Source: Aneurinibacillus aneurinilyticus ATCC 12856 (GTDB taxonomy: Bacteria; Bacillota; Bacilli; Aneurinibacillales; Aneurinibacillaceae). From it: a stretch of DNA of 39,618 nucleotides. Below are positions 16,841 through 25,246 of the stretch, one piece after another. Positions within the stretch are counted from its first letter, which is position 1. Each line of letters opens with the position of its first letter. Both the position numbers and the translations under genes were made by a program. Where the stretch lies: NCBI RefSeq assembly GCF_000466385.1, contig NZ_KE952854.1, positions 19,191 through 58,808 of the forward strand, read 5' to 3'. The notes under the pieces were generated by a model that ran no database searches, was not told the DNA's origin, and saw nothing but the letters and a program-made list of their open reading frames with translations.

Positions 16841-18018
16841 ATCTTCTCTGCTCCTTTTGTTAACCAATCAAAGGCAAATTGTGTTAAGATTTTTGCACCT
16901 ATCGGCAAAATCGCTTCGTCAAATTGGAATTTGGGATGATGCAAGTCATATGTGCCTGTCTCTTCTTTTTGAATACCTAAGCGAAAGTAAGCACCAGAAA
17001 CTTCTTGAGCAAAATATCCGAAGTCATCGGCTCCCATGGAAGGAGCCTTCAAAGTATGGACAGCATCCGTTCCTATCATTTTGCGTATGCTTTGTACAAG
17101 CACACTGCATACGTGTTCGTCATTGACAACCGGAGGAATGCCATCAGCATACCGGAGCGAAACTTTTCCTCCAAAGCTTTCTACTATATGTGTTACAAAA
17201 GTAAGAAGGTCTTGTTTTACCTGCTCTCGTGAATGCTGGGTAGTCGTCCGAATGGTTCCTTCCAATCTTGCTTGATCTGCAACAATGTTATTTGCGGTAC
17301 CTGCCTGTATCCTGCCAACATGAATAACAAGAGGTTCGACAGGATCACGCTGTTTGGTCGCTAGGAATTGCAGAGCACGAATCACTTCGGCTGCAATCGC
17401 GATCGCATCTACCGCTTGATGAGGACGGGCTCCATGTCCACTTTTTCCATGGACAGTCATGACAAAATCATCACAGGAAGCCGTCATGGCTTCTGACTTA
17501 ATACCGACTACACCAAATGGAAGATGCGGCCACAAATGCAGAGCTACCACCGTATCGATATCCGGATTACGCAATACTCCTTGTTCGATCATTTGCTTGG
17601 CAGCCCCATCTGCTTCCTCCCCTGGTTGAAAAATACAACGCACCATCCCACTAAGCCGGGAACGATATTTCCAAAGGTGGTACACAGCACCCAGTAACAT
17701 GGTCGTATGTCCATCATGGCCGCAGGCATGCATAACTCCTGGCTGCCTTGAAGCAAACGAAAGCGCTGTCTCTTCTTGAATCGGAAGAGCATCAATATCC
17801 GCCCGTAAAGCCAAATGCGGCCCCTGGCCTACATCTCCGTAAATATCTACAATAACCCCTGTATTGCCAAACTGTTGATAAGGTATCTCCCAAGCTCCCA
17901 ATTGCTCCATGATATAGGCACAGGTTCGATACTCTTGAAAAGATAGCTCGGGAAACTGATGCAAATGCCTGCGAATTCTATATAACTGCTCTGTGATGGC
18001 ATTTTCCCATTGCCACAT
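16837..18018 (-). CDS. M20D amidohydrolase
   Basis: A 393-residue metallo-amidohydrolase of the IAA-amino-acid/hippurate hydrolase type, which releases an amino acid from an N-acyl conjugate. The metal-binding motifs ADIDALPIQEE, HACGHDGH and FQPGEEADGA are present, as are the HGKSGHGARPHQAVDA dimer-lid motif and the C-terminal APSMGADDFGYF. It lacks a signal peptide and is cytoplasmic. AGAAAGGGTG precedes the ATG. It lies between the permease gene (15 bases upstream) and the ligase gene (4-base overlap), indicating tight translational coupling. Its place suggests hydrolysis of the imported compound or of an intermediate of the pathway. Confidence 0.9.
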   Translation of the reverse strand: MWQWENAITEQLYRIRRHLHQFPELSFQEYRTCAYIMEQLGAWEIPYQQFGNTGVIVDIYGDVGQGPHLALRADIDALPIQEETALSFASRQPGVMHACGHDGHTTMLLGAVYHLWKYRSRLSGMVRCIFQPGEEADGAAKQMIEQGVLRNPDIDTVVALHLWPHLPFGVVGIKSEAMTASCDDFVMTVHGKSGHGARPHQAVDAIAIAAEVIRALQFLATKQRDPVEPLVIHVGRIQAGTANNIVADQARLEGTIRTTTQHSREQVKQDLLTFVTHIVESFGGKVSLRYADGIPPVVNDEHVCSVLVQSIRKMIGTDAVHTLKAPSMGADDFGYFAQEVSGAYFRLGIQKEETGTYDLHHPKFQFDEAILPIGAKILTQFAFDWLTKGAEKI

Positions 18019-18033
18019 ATTTTCACCCTTTCT

Positions 18034-19407
18034 CTACTTTACATTTGTATGCGAATCGTTTGATTCGTAAGGATGGTGATACTGCTCTGCCTTATTGAAC
18101 CTCTTAAACAGTACATACAAAATCCCCATCCAAATCGCTCCCCGCACAATCGTCATCGGCGAACCGATGAAATTTCCAAAGAACACAATGCCAATCCCGA
18201 TAAATCCAAGAATCGGAAATAACGGATACAATGGCTGTTTCCATGGCAGTGCCCCCACCTCCTCTTTTGCTCTCTTGCGATACAGAACAGCCGCAATAAG
18301 CGCCAAAGTCCATGACACCATCCAGGCAAGAACAAGCTGCATGGAAAGCTCCACATACAGGAAGTCCGGATTAAAATGACCAAGCAGAACCAATCCTACG
18401 GAACATGCCCAAATGAAGAGAATGCCATATACGGGAGTCTTAGTCCTTGGATGTAAATAACCGAAGAAAGCAGGTAAAAATCCTTCTCTCGCTTGAACAA
18501 AGAAAATACGGGAAGCGGCATATAGAGTCCCCATTAGAATGCAGGTCGCTGCTGCAATCCAGGCTGCCACGTTCATAAACAAAGCTCCCGCCCAGCCAAA
18601 AACCTGTCCTGCCGCTTCAGTAAAGGGCGAGCTTTCCATCGTAAATTGATCCCATGGAATAATTCCCTGCAAAACAATTTGAGCAAACGTATATAAAAGT
18701 AAAAAGGTAATACTGGACCAAATGAGGGCACGAGGTAAATCGCGTGGATTGCGGCACTCGCCTCCGGCTGTTGTTAAAGTTACCGCCCCTAGGTAAGCGT
18801 ATGTTCCAAGCGGGATAGCAGCCCAGAAACCACTTACACCATGTGGAAACATGGGGGAGAAATGCTCCAGATTAATATCCTTGATACCGATAAGTGCAAA
18901 AGCCACCATAACAAGAGTAAGTATCAATACGAGATAAAGCTGCGTGCGGGCAGCAATTTCTGTGCCGACAATATTCAGCAGAGCAAACAAACTGATGAAA
19001 AAGACGCCAAATATTGTAGGCCACCACGCACCTGTTAGCTGGGGAAAAAACCATTGCGTAATCGTACCAAGCGCGATACCAACACTGCCGCCAGCAATTA
19101 CCCAGCCAATAGCAAAAGTAAAGCCTGCAAGAAATCCCCACCACTTGCCCATGAACCGTTCTACCCATACGGACATTGCGCCTGCATTCGGCATCCCAAC
19201 AGCCATTTCTGCTAGAGCAATCATGAGACAAAACTGGGACATTCCGGCGATAAGGTACGCGAATATAGCACTCGGTCCCGCTATTGCGATGCCTTGTCCC
19301 ATCAAAAGAAAAATTCCGTCCCCAATCACAGCTCCCACGCCTAAGGCCCAAATATGCCAAAAACCCAGTTTCTTAGGCATAAGCTCTATACTACTGTCTT
19401 GCTTCAT
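18034..19407 (-). CDS. APC-superfamily amino acid/polyamine permease
   Basis: A protein of about 457 residues with twelve hydrophobic segments. The first helix contains GVGAVIGDGIFLLMGQGI, the typical unwound substrate-binding helix of APC transporters. I set the start at ATG 19407 (MKQDSSIEL) because CAGGGAG lies seven bases upstream; this overlaps the end of the preceding gene by 17 bases. Family members import or exchange amino acids or amines with protons. In this operon it should bring in the nitrogen compound that the amidohydrolases and ligase act on. The C-terminus is short and hydrophilic (HHPYESNDSHTNVK). Confidence 0.9.
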   Translation of the reverse strand: MKQDSSIELMPKKLGFWHIWALGVGAVIGDGIFLLMGQGIAIAGPSAIFAYLIAGMSQFCLMIALAEMAVGMPNAGAMSVWVERFMGKWWGFLAGFTFAIGWVIAGGSVGIALGTITQWFFPQLTGAWWPTIFGVFFISLFALLNIVGTEIAARTQLYLVLILTLVMVAFALIGIKDINLEHFSPMFPHGVSGFWAAIPLGTYAYLGAVTLTTAGGECRNPRDLPRALIWSSITFLLLYTFAQIVLQGIIPWDQFTMESSPFTEAAGQVFGWAGALFMNVAAWIAAATCILMGTLYAASRIFFVQAREGFLPAFFGYLHPRTKTPVYGILFIWACSVGLVLLGHFNPDFLYVELSMQLVLAWMVSWTLALIAAVLYRKRAKEEVGALPWKQPLYPLFPILGFIGIGIVFFGNFIGSPMTIVRGAIWMGILYVLFKRFNKAEQYHHPYESNDSHTNVK

Positions 19408-20554
19408 AAAGATGCTCCCTGTATGCATTTTCAAAGTTTTTATGCAGCACAAGCTCGGCAATATGCAGCGCCACTTCTTCATTCATATAATTTTTCCGAA
19501 TCCAATCCATCAGCACCCGTTCCAGGCATTCTTTAAAGAGGTGGACTCCTAGCCAATTCATTTCAGGAATGGTGAAAGCATCCGAACCGTACATCACTTT
19601 ATGGAACGGTGCCATCTCAAATACTTGCGAGATAATTCGCTCGACTCCATGACCGGCAAACGGGGTTTGCAATGAAATATCCATATAAACATTAGGCAAA
19701 ATACTGACAATAAAAGCAGCTTCCTCCATCCAGGGATAGCCACCATGGACCAGATGAACTTTGGTATCTCGATACTTTTTGTTTCGTAGCATATCCAGAA
19801 GAAAGGACGGACTTGCTTTTGGCAATACGACTTCCCCATCGCCAATGCCTGTATGAATATGCATGAACTTATTGGCTTCCGTACACATTTCCATGGCAAT
19901 GTGGAGACAGTAATCACGCAACGCTTTCACACTAGCCCGTTCATTTTCCCGGAACTCAGGGTACTGAGCAGCGGCTGTTCTTTCATCTTCCGGTGCAATC
20001 TCCAGACCGCTTCGGTACGCAATGATTGTCTTTAACCCAAGAATATGCCTTTGCTGAAGAGCTTGTTGCAAATCAGCTCGATATTGTTCGATAAAAGCGA
20101 AAAAGTCAGTCGTTTCTTTACTAATCCGAACCATGACAGGTTCAATTCGATACACTTCCCACGATGCTATACCGCTGAGATTGTCATACGTCTCTTTCGG
20201 TATCCGTGGTGTAGGGTATCCAAAATCCAGTACTAAACCTCTCAAATTGGCATCTTGAAATAGCTCCTGTGTGTATTTTGAAAAATCCCCTGTTCTTTCA
20301 TTTCGGATTTCTACTACTTCTTCTATATTAGGACGACAGGAGAAATAATGAGCTAAACGCTGTAATGTGATTTGCATATACATATTGGACCCCGGAAAAA
20401 CCAGCTGCTGTTCCTGCTGCTTCTGAAACATTTCTGGTATAACTGACAACGATAACTTTCTCATAAACTCATCTGCAGTAAATGGCTTCGTATTAGCTAC
20501 GTACGGATGTGCATGCACATCAATGACATGCATGTTTTGCAATTGCTCTTTCAT
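19391..20554 (-). CDS. FluG-type amidohydrolase (amidohydrolase 2 family)
   Basis: A protein of about 387 residues with a TIM-barrel metal-hydrolase fold. It shows the N-terminal metal motif IDVHAHPY, MHIHTGIGDGE, LVHGGYPWMEEAA and the C-terminal VMYGSDAFTIPEMNWLG, in the order seen in the N-terminal half of FluG/NodGS proteins. AAAGGAGGG precedes ATG 20554; an upstream in-frame ATG lacks a ribosome binding site. It is the first gene after the sigma-54 promoter. In fungi and plants the same domain is fused to a glutamine-synthetase-like domain; here the two are separate cistrons of one operon. It probably hydrolyses a cyclic or amide bond in the pathway substrate. Confidence 0.87.
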   Translation of the reverse strand: MKEQLQNMHVIDVHAHPYVANTKPFTADEFMRKLSLSVIPEMFQKQQEQQLVFPGSNMYMQITLQRLAHYFSCRPNIEEVVEIRNERTGDFSKYTQELFQDANLRGLVLDFGYPTPRIPKETYDNLSGIASWEVYRIEPVMVRISKETTDFFAFIEQYRADLQQALQQRHILGLKTIIAYRSGLEIAPEDERTAAAQYPEFRENERASVKALRDYCLHIAMEMCTEANKFMHIHTGIGDGEVVLPKASPSFLLDMLRNKKYRDTKVHLVHGGYPWMEEAAFIVSILPNVYMDISLQTPFAGHGVERIISQVFEMAPFHKVMYGSDAFTIPEMNWLGVHLFKECLERVLMDWIRKNYMNEEVALHIAELVLHKNFENAYREHLYEARQ

Positions 20555-20592
20555 AAATAAACCCTCCTTTATGTGCTTTGCCAATGATAAAC

Positions 20593-20608
20593 GCAACAAA
20601 CATGCCAA
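20593..20608 (-). promoter_or_regulatory. Sigma-54 (-24/-12) promoter of the FluG-type operon
   Basis: TTGGCATGTTTGTTGC on the minus strand has GG and GC separated by exactly ten bases and matches the consensus TGGCAC-N5-TTGC except for one base. It lies about 40 bases upstream of the amidohydrolase start, and the divergent gene encodes a sigma-54 activator. Confidence 0.88.
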
Positions 20609-20647
20609 CACTAAAGTCAATAAAATTGGCTTTTTCCCCTTAAAATT

Positions 20648-20696
20648 CAGAAAAAAATCTTTCGAAGAAAAAATTTTTTCGAAAGATTTTTTTCTG
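20648..20696. promoter_or_regulatory. 19-bp perfect inverted repeat, likely activator enhancer
   Basis: CAGAAAAAAATCTTTCGAA (20648-20666) and its exact reverse complement (20678-20696) are separated by 11 bases. Each arm itself holds a TTTCGAA half-palindrome, so the site could bind two activator dimers. It lies 40-100 bases upstream of the -24 element, a normal distance for a sigma-54 enhancer, and also upstream of the activator gene. Confidence 0.7.
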
Positions 20697-20808
20697 TTAA
20701 TTTTAAATATTTGATTTTATAAAACCAAAACTGTATAGTAATAATAAATTTTTGTGGAAAGCAACAATAAAAGCGAAAAAATCTTTTCTTTTAGGAAGTG
20801 ATTTTGCG

Positions 20809-22602
20809 ATGAAACCCTCTCTTTCTTTAACAGCCATCTGGAATTTTTGTTCAGATGCCATGATTTTAACGAATGAATCCGGGGAAGCTTTTGCGCTGAA
20901 CCGCGCAGCTATGCGCTTATTTTCATTTACATCAGGAAGCACAGAAACTATTTCAATCTTCGAGCTTATTCCTGATCCTTCTTTTTCAAAACATTTTAAG
21001 CCGCGCCAGCCAACAACAGGAATTTCTATTCTTTTAGGGACGCAGGAACTAAGCGTCAGCGTTGTTCCATTTCCCGCCCCGCATCCTTCTTATTTCTTGG
21101 TCATCATTAAAAATATTACCGAGCAGCAAAACTTAAAGTATCAGCTTCAATCTGCCAAAGAGACGCTTCGGTTTTGCGAGATGATTTTTGATGAAATGAG
21201 CGAAGGCATATGTGCAATTGATACGCAAGGAAAGATTCAATTCTATAATAAAAAAATGGGAACATTGGACTTACGGGAACCGCAAGCCGTAAAGGGAAAG
21301 CGGGTTTTTGAAGTCTGGCCAAACATTACAGAGGAGTCAAGTACACTGTTTACTTCTCTTCGCCTGGCAAAGCCGCTAAGCCAAAGGGAAGTTCATTTCA
21401 CGAATACCGGGAAAGCGATCACGACGGTGGCACGCACCATTCCGCTTAAAGTTGACGGAAAAAGCATAGGAGCTGTTCAAATTTCTTCCGACATTACAGA
21501 GAAAAAACATTTAACGGAAATAATTCGTACACTACAAACAAAAGAAGAATCAGTCTTAACCAGGCAAAATAACGAAGATAAAAGAAAAAAAATTAATAAT
21601 CATACCCGCTTTCAATTTCAAGATATTATTTGCGCTAACCGGGAAATGAGAAAAACAATCGAACACTCTTATCGTGCTGCACGCTCTTCTTCCAACGTTC
21701 TTATCACGGGGGAAACAGGAACAGGAAAAGAATTATTTGCCCAAAGCATTCATAATGAAAGCAAAAGAAGGAATAAGCCTTTCATCGCACAAAATTGCGC
21801 TGCACTACCAGAAAACCTATTGGAAAGTTTACTTTTCGGAACCATTGCCGGGAGTTTCACTGGTGCAGTAGATCGGGAAGGATTATTTGAACAAGCACAA
21901 GGAGGCACTCTTCTCCTTGATGAAATCAACTCTATGAGCCTGAACCTGCAAGCAAAGCTGTTACGTGCCTTGCAAGAAAAAAAGATTCAGCGCTTAGGGG
22001 CTTCTCGTGTGATAGACGTAGATGTACGAATCATTGCTACAATAAACGAGGAGCCATTAAAGGCGATCGAGGAAAAGCGATTACGGGAGGATTTATTCTA
22101 TCGTCTAAGTGTTGTACACATTTCTATCCCACCCTTACGCCAGCGAAAAGAAGACATTTTAGTATTGATTGATCATTTTATTCAGAAGCATAAGAAAAAA
22201 CTGGACGTTCATGTAAAAAAAATGGACCCGGATATCCAAAATTTTTTTCTAGATTATCAATGGCCGGGAAATGTCCGGCAGTTGGAACATACCATTGAAG
22301 GATGTTTAAATCTTATTTATGATGAGGACATTATTACCTTCGAACACCTACCCCCAACATTTAGAGAGCAAATGTTAGAGTCGCTCGCACAACCTATCTC
22401 TCCTCCTGCAAAAAGCTTTTCGCATGTACCGCAATGGGAAGGTACACTGGCTGAGCAATTAGAGAAAATAGAAGTGTTACTTATCGAAAAAGCGTTACAA
22501 GAGACAAATGGAAATATTACGAAGGCTGGAAGCAAACTAGGAATATCACGTCAAAATTTAAACTATAAACTAAAAAAATATCAAATCTCTTTTTCAAATT
22601 GA
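20809..22602 (+). CDS. RocR-like sigma-54-dependent activator
   Basis: A protein of about 598 residues. It has an N-terminal PAS domain (about 8-105) and a second PAS domain (about 120-232). The AAA+ domain carries Walker A GETGTGKE (301-308), the sigma-54 contact loop GSFTGA (348-353), Walker B GTLLLDEIN (366-374) and the arginine finger region REDLFYRLSV. A Fis-type helix-turn-helix lies at the end (NGNITKAGSKLGISRQNLNY). The GSFTGA variant and the domain plan resemble RocR of Bacillus. I use ATG 20809 because AGGAAGTGAT is upstream. It should sense the pathway substrate through a PAS domain and switch on the divergent operon from the inverted repeat at 20648-20696. Confidence 0.93.
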   Translation: MKPSLSLTAIWNFCSDAMILTNESGEAFALNRAAMRLFSFTSGSTETISIFELIPDPSFSKHFKPRQPTTGISILLGTQELSVSVVPFPAPHPSYFLVIIKNITEQQNLKYQLQSAKETLRFCEMIFDEMSEGICAIDTQGKIQFYNKKMGTLDLREPQAVKGKRVFEVWPNITEESSTLFTSLRLAKPLSQREVHFTNTGKAITTVARTIPLKVDGKSIGAVQISSDITEKKHLTEIIRTLQTKEESVLTRQNNEDKRKKINNHTRFQFQDIICANREMRKTIEHSYRAARSSSNVLITGETGTGKELFAQSIHNESKRRNKPFIAQNCAALPENLLESLLFGTIAGSFTGAVDREGLFEQAQGGTLLLDEINSMSLNLQAKLLRALQEKKIQRLGASRVIDVDVRIIATINEEPLKAIEEKRLREDLFYRLSVVHISIPPLRQRKEDILVLIDHFIQKHKKKLDVHVKKMDPDIQNFFLDYQWPGNVRQLEHTIEGCLNLIYDEDIITFEHLPPTFREQMLESLAQPISPPAKSFSHVPQWEGTLAEQLEKIEVLLIEKALQETNGNITKAGSKLGISRQNLNYKLKKYQISFSN

Positions 22603-22715
22603 ACGGTATTAATTTTATATATCGCCATCCCTGTTCAATAGACGGATTCCTGATTGTAAACTAATTCGATACAAGCAAAGATAAAATGTAGAAGTGCAGT
22701 CCATTGTAAAATCTA

Positions 22716-22756
22716 GACAGGCTGGAATACACCTCCGCTATTCAGCCTGTTTATTT
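22716..22756 (+). terminator. Terminator of the activator gene
   Basis: ACAGGCTGGAATA at 22717-22729 pairs, with one bulged G, with TATTCAGCCTGT at 22739-22750 and is followed by TTATTT. It separates the activator from the serine dehydratase operon. The remaining 22603-22993 gap carries the operator and promoter described next. Confidence 0.7.
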
Positions 22757-22871
22757 CCCCATGAACGATTTAATTTAACGATGAGTTCACACAGTTCCAC
22801 AGCATATTAGCGAGATTTTCCGCCAATATACTACTCCCCTTGTCATCAGTTATCCCTTCATTTCACAATAC

Positions 22872-22958
22872 ACACGAACAATAAAACACGAACGTTTTTA
22901 TCACATAATCATCTTTTTCTCTTTTATCATTGAATAATGTTCGTGTTTTACTTACAAT
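22872..22958 (+). promoter_or_regulatory. Promoter and triple ACACGAAC operator of the serine operon
   Basis: TTGAAT (22930-22935) and TACAAT (22953-22958) are separated by 17 bases and form a good housekeeping promoter. The motif ACACGAAC occurs at 22872-22879 and 22886-22893, and as its inverse GTTCGTGT at 22939-22946, exactly between -35 and -10. A dimeric repressor bound there would block transcription. The motif resembles but does not equal the Bacillus PurR box (CCGAAC core), so the regulator is not certain. Confidence 0.5.
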
Positions 22959-22993
22959 CTTCTTATCAGCTTTGAAAACTAAGGGGGAAACTG

Positions 22994-23527
22994 ATGGTAA
23001 ACTATCTGGATTTCATACAATTAGGACGGCTTATCTGCCATTTTGAACCGCAGGCAGCAAATATGACCCTTCATATTCTTACACACGAACACCGGGAGGA
23101 AATTGCCCGGAAAATAATCGAAGGATTACTAGGGCCGGAATTTGACCAGACGCTTCGTATCGAAACAAGTTCCGGTGAATACACAAATGAAATTGCCATT
23201 TTACAAATAGGAAAAAACAAGTATACATTTGAGAAAGATCATCAGAACATATTCATCAGCAAAATCAATCATTATAGCTGTCGGATAACCGCAGGCTGCC
23301 ACGGCATTCTGGCATACCATACAGATTACCCGGGAGTCATTCGGGATGTATCGCGTATTCTTGCAGAAAACCAGATCAATATATCCAGTATGAAAGTATC
23401 GAGAGAACACAAAGGAAAAAATGCATTGCTCGTTTCATTGACGGATGAGGAGATATCAACAGAGGCTATAGAAAAAATCGAAAAAATTCCCCAGATTACA
23501 AAAGTCGTGGCACTGCGTCCCGTATGA
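22994..23527 (+). CDS. ACT-domain protein linked to serine dehydratase
   Basis: A 177-residue soluble protein. Its first 100 residues resemble the allosteric-substrate-binding domain (ASB) of serine-metabolism enzymes (GLLGPEFDQTLRIETSSGEY). The C-terminal 75 residues are an ACT domain (LAYHTDYPGVIRDVSRILAE, then QINISSMKVSRE), a fold that binds small molecules such as serine. This ASB-ACT pair is the regulatory tail of SerA and of SdaAB-type subunits, but here it is free-standing. AGGGGGAAA precedes the ATG. It is followed 24 bases later by sdaAB, which has an ACT domain of its own. A serine-sensing regulatory subunit is the likely role. Confidence 0.75.
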   Translation: MVNYLDFIQLGRLICHFEPQAANMTLHILTHEHREEIARKIIEGLLGPEFDQTLRIETSSGEYTNEIAILQIGKNKYTFEKDHQNIFISKINHYSCRITAGCHGILAYHTDYPGVIRDVSRILAENQINISSMKVSREHKGKNALLVSLTDEEISTEAIEKIEKIPQITKVVALRPV

Positions 23528-23551
23528 ATCTCGCAGAGGAGAGGATAAAGA

Positions 23552-24217
23552 ATGAAATATCGCTCTGTATTTGACATTATTGGCCCGATTATGATCGGCC
23601 CTTCCAGTTCCCATACAGCCGGTGCGGCACGAATTGGCCTGCTCGCAAGAAACCTGTTCGGAAACCAACCCACACGGGCAGACATTCTGTTTTACGGCTC
23701 CTTTGCGAAAACATATAAAGGTCATGGAACCGATATCGCTATTGTAGGTGGAATTCTTGGATTTGATACATTTGATAAACGGATAACCGAATCCCTTTCA
23801 ATTGCCCAAGAGCAACATGTGGATATTATAATACGTACCTCGGATGATATTCCCAATCATCCGAATACTGCTCGTGTAACCATAAGTAATGAAACAAAGA
23901 CAATAAGCGTGTGCGGGATCTCCATAGGCGGCGGAAAAATGGAAATTACCGAAGTAGACGACTTCCCTGTCCGCATCACCGGTGATATGCCTGCCCTGCT
24001 CGTATGGCATGAAGATCGGTATGGCATGGTAGCTGCTGTATCAGAGGTACTGGCTGCGCATAAAATAAATATTGGTTATATGGACATGGCCCGAAAATCT
24101 CGGGGAGCGGAAGCACTTATGGTAATAGAGACTGATCAAGTTGCATCTGAAACGATTTGCCAGAAATTATGTGTTCTTCCTTATATAAATCGTGTTTCCA
24201 GTATCCCCGCATTATAA
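23552..24217 (+). CDS. sdaAB: L-serine dehydratase, beta subunit
   Basis: A 221-residue beta subunit of the iron-sulfur L-serine ammonia-lyase, which with SdaAA converts L-serine to pyruvate and ammonia. The family signature FDIIGPIMIGPSSSHTAGA is at the N-terminus, GSFAKTYKGHGTD is in the middle, and an ACT domain is at the end (VWHEDRYGMVAAVSEVLAA). GAGGAGAGGA precedes the ATG. It lies between the ACT-domain gene and sdaAA, with short spacers, in one operon. The length is normal for Bacillales. Confidence 0.95.
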   Translation: MKYRSVFDIIGPIMIGPSSSHTAGAARIGLLARNLFGNQPTRADILFYGSFAKTYKGHGTDIAIVGGILGFDTFDKRITESLSIAQEQHVDIIIRTSDDIPNHPNTARVTISNETKTISVCGISIGGGKMEITEVDDFPVRITGDMPALLVWHEDRYGMVAAVSEVLAAHKINIGYMDMARKSRGAEALMVIETDQVASETICQKLCVLPYINRVSSIPAL

Positions 24218-24240
24218 AGACAGAAAAGGAGTAAACTATC

Positions 24241-25119
24241 ATGATTTTTCGTACGATTACTGAATTGGTGAAGCTATGTTCTACAGAAAATAAAACAATC
24301 TCACAGATTATGATTGAAATAGAAAGCGAAACCTCCGGCAAAAGCCAACAGGAGGTCATCAATATGATGGAGCGGAATCTAGACGTTATGCAGGAAGCGG
24401 TAGAAAGAGGAATTGTGGAGCCTGATCGGTCACGCAGCGGCCTAACCGGGGGAGACGCAGTTCTTCTGCAAACCTATATGAAGGAGAAGGAACCCCTCTC
24501 TGGAAAACTTCTACTGGATGCTGTCAGTAAATCCGTAGCGACGAATGAAGTGAATGCGAAGATGGGTACCATTTGTGCCACCCCGACTGCTGGCGCCTGT
24601 GGAATTGTACCTGGCACTCTGTTCGCTGTCGCTCCAAAACTGAATGCGAACCGCGAACAAATGATACGTTATTTATTTACAGCAGGTGCTGTCGGCTTCG
24701 TTATTGCAAACAATGCATTTATTTCAGGAGCGGCAGGCGGCTGTCAGGCTGAGGTAGGTTCGGCTACTGGCATGGCGGCGGCTGCCATCGTAGAGATGGC
24801 AGGCGGTTCTGCCGAACAATCTGCCCAAGCGGTCGCCATTGCGCTAAAAAACATGCTTGGTCTTGTCTGTGATCCGGTAGCAGGTTTAGTTGAAGTTCCC
24901 TGTGTCAAAAGAAATGCGATGGGAGCAGCAAATGCAATGGTTGCAGCGGATATGGCATTAGCCGGTATACGAAGCGCCATTCCGACCGACGAAGTCATTG
25001 AGGCGATGTACCGCATCGGCTGCGCTATGCCTAACACATTAAAAGAGACCGCCCTGGGAGGATTAGCAGCCACACCAACTGGTCGCGAACTGGAACGCAA
25101 AATTTTCGGTGATGCATAA
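24241..25119 (+). CDS. sdaAA: L-serine dehydratase, iron-sulfur alpha subunit
   Basis: A 292-residue catalytic subunit. The cysteines expected to hold the oxygen-sensitive 4Fe-4S cluster are in TAGACGIVPGTLF, GAAGGCQAEVGSAT and GLVCDPVAGLVEVPCVKRN. An AAAAGGAG ribosome binding site precedes ATG 24241. The N-terminal 70 residues form the helical part typical of the split two-subunit enzyme. It is the last gene of the operon, 23 bases after sdaAB. The window has no serA or glyA nearby, so the operon looks catabolic. Confidence 0.95.
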   Translation: MIFRTITELVKLCSTENKTISQIMIEIESETSGKSQQEVINMMERNLDVMQEAVERGIVEPDRSRSGLTGGDAVLLQTYMKEKEPLSGKLLLDAVSKSVATNEVNAKMGTICATPTAGACGIVPGTLFAVAPKLNANREQMIRYLFTAGAVGFVIANNAFISGAAGGCQAEVGSATGMAAAAIVEMAGGSAEQSAQAVAIALKNMLGLVCDPVAGLVEVPCVKRNAMGAANAMVAADMALAGIRSAIPTDEVIEAMYRIGCAMPNTLKETALGGLAATPTGRELERKIFGDA

Positions 25120-25126
25120 CGACGCC

Positions 25127-25172
25127 CTCCCTGAGCAACCGCATACGTGCATGAGCTTACTAGCTCAGGGAG
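25127..25172. terminator. Hairpin between sdaAA and brnQ
   Basis: CTCCCTGAGC (25127-25136) pairs perfectly with GCTCAGGGAG (25163-25172) over a 26-base loop. No clean T run follows, so it may act as a transcript 3' stabiliser or a weak convergent terminator. Confidence 0.5.
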
Positions 25173-25246
25173 AGCAAACATTTTCGTTTCTCCAATGTCC
25201 CCCTGACAACTCGTTCCATGCTCATTCCTCTATACCCTTAATAAAT

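Noticed and set aside
16277-16939. Plus-strand frame of 220 codons
   Set aside because: It is antisense to the glutamine-synthetase-like gene and shows no domain motif or ribosome binding site.
18944-19552. Plus-strand frame of 202 codons
   Set aside because: It is antisense to the permease; its hydrophobic, Pro/Ala-rich content mirrors the membrane helices on the other strand.
22872-22948. Firm assignment of the ACACGAAC sites to PurR
   Set aside because: The CCGAAC core of the PurR box is not present and the spacing differs from known tandem PurBoxes, so the regulator is left open.
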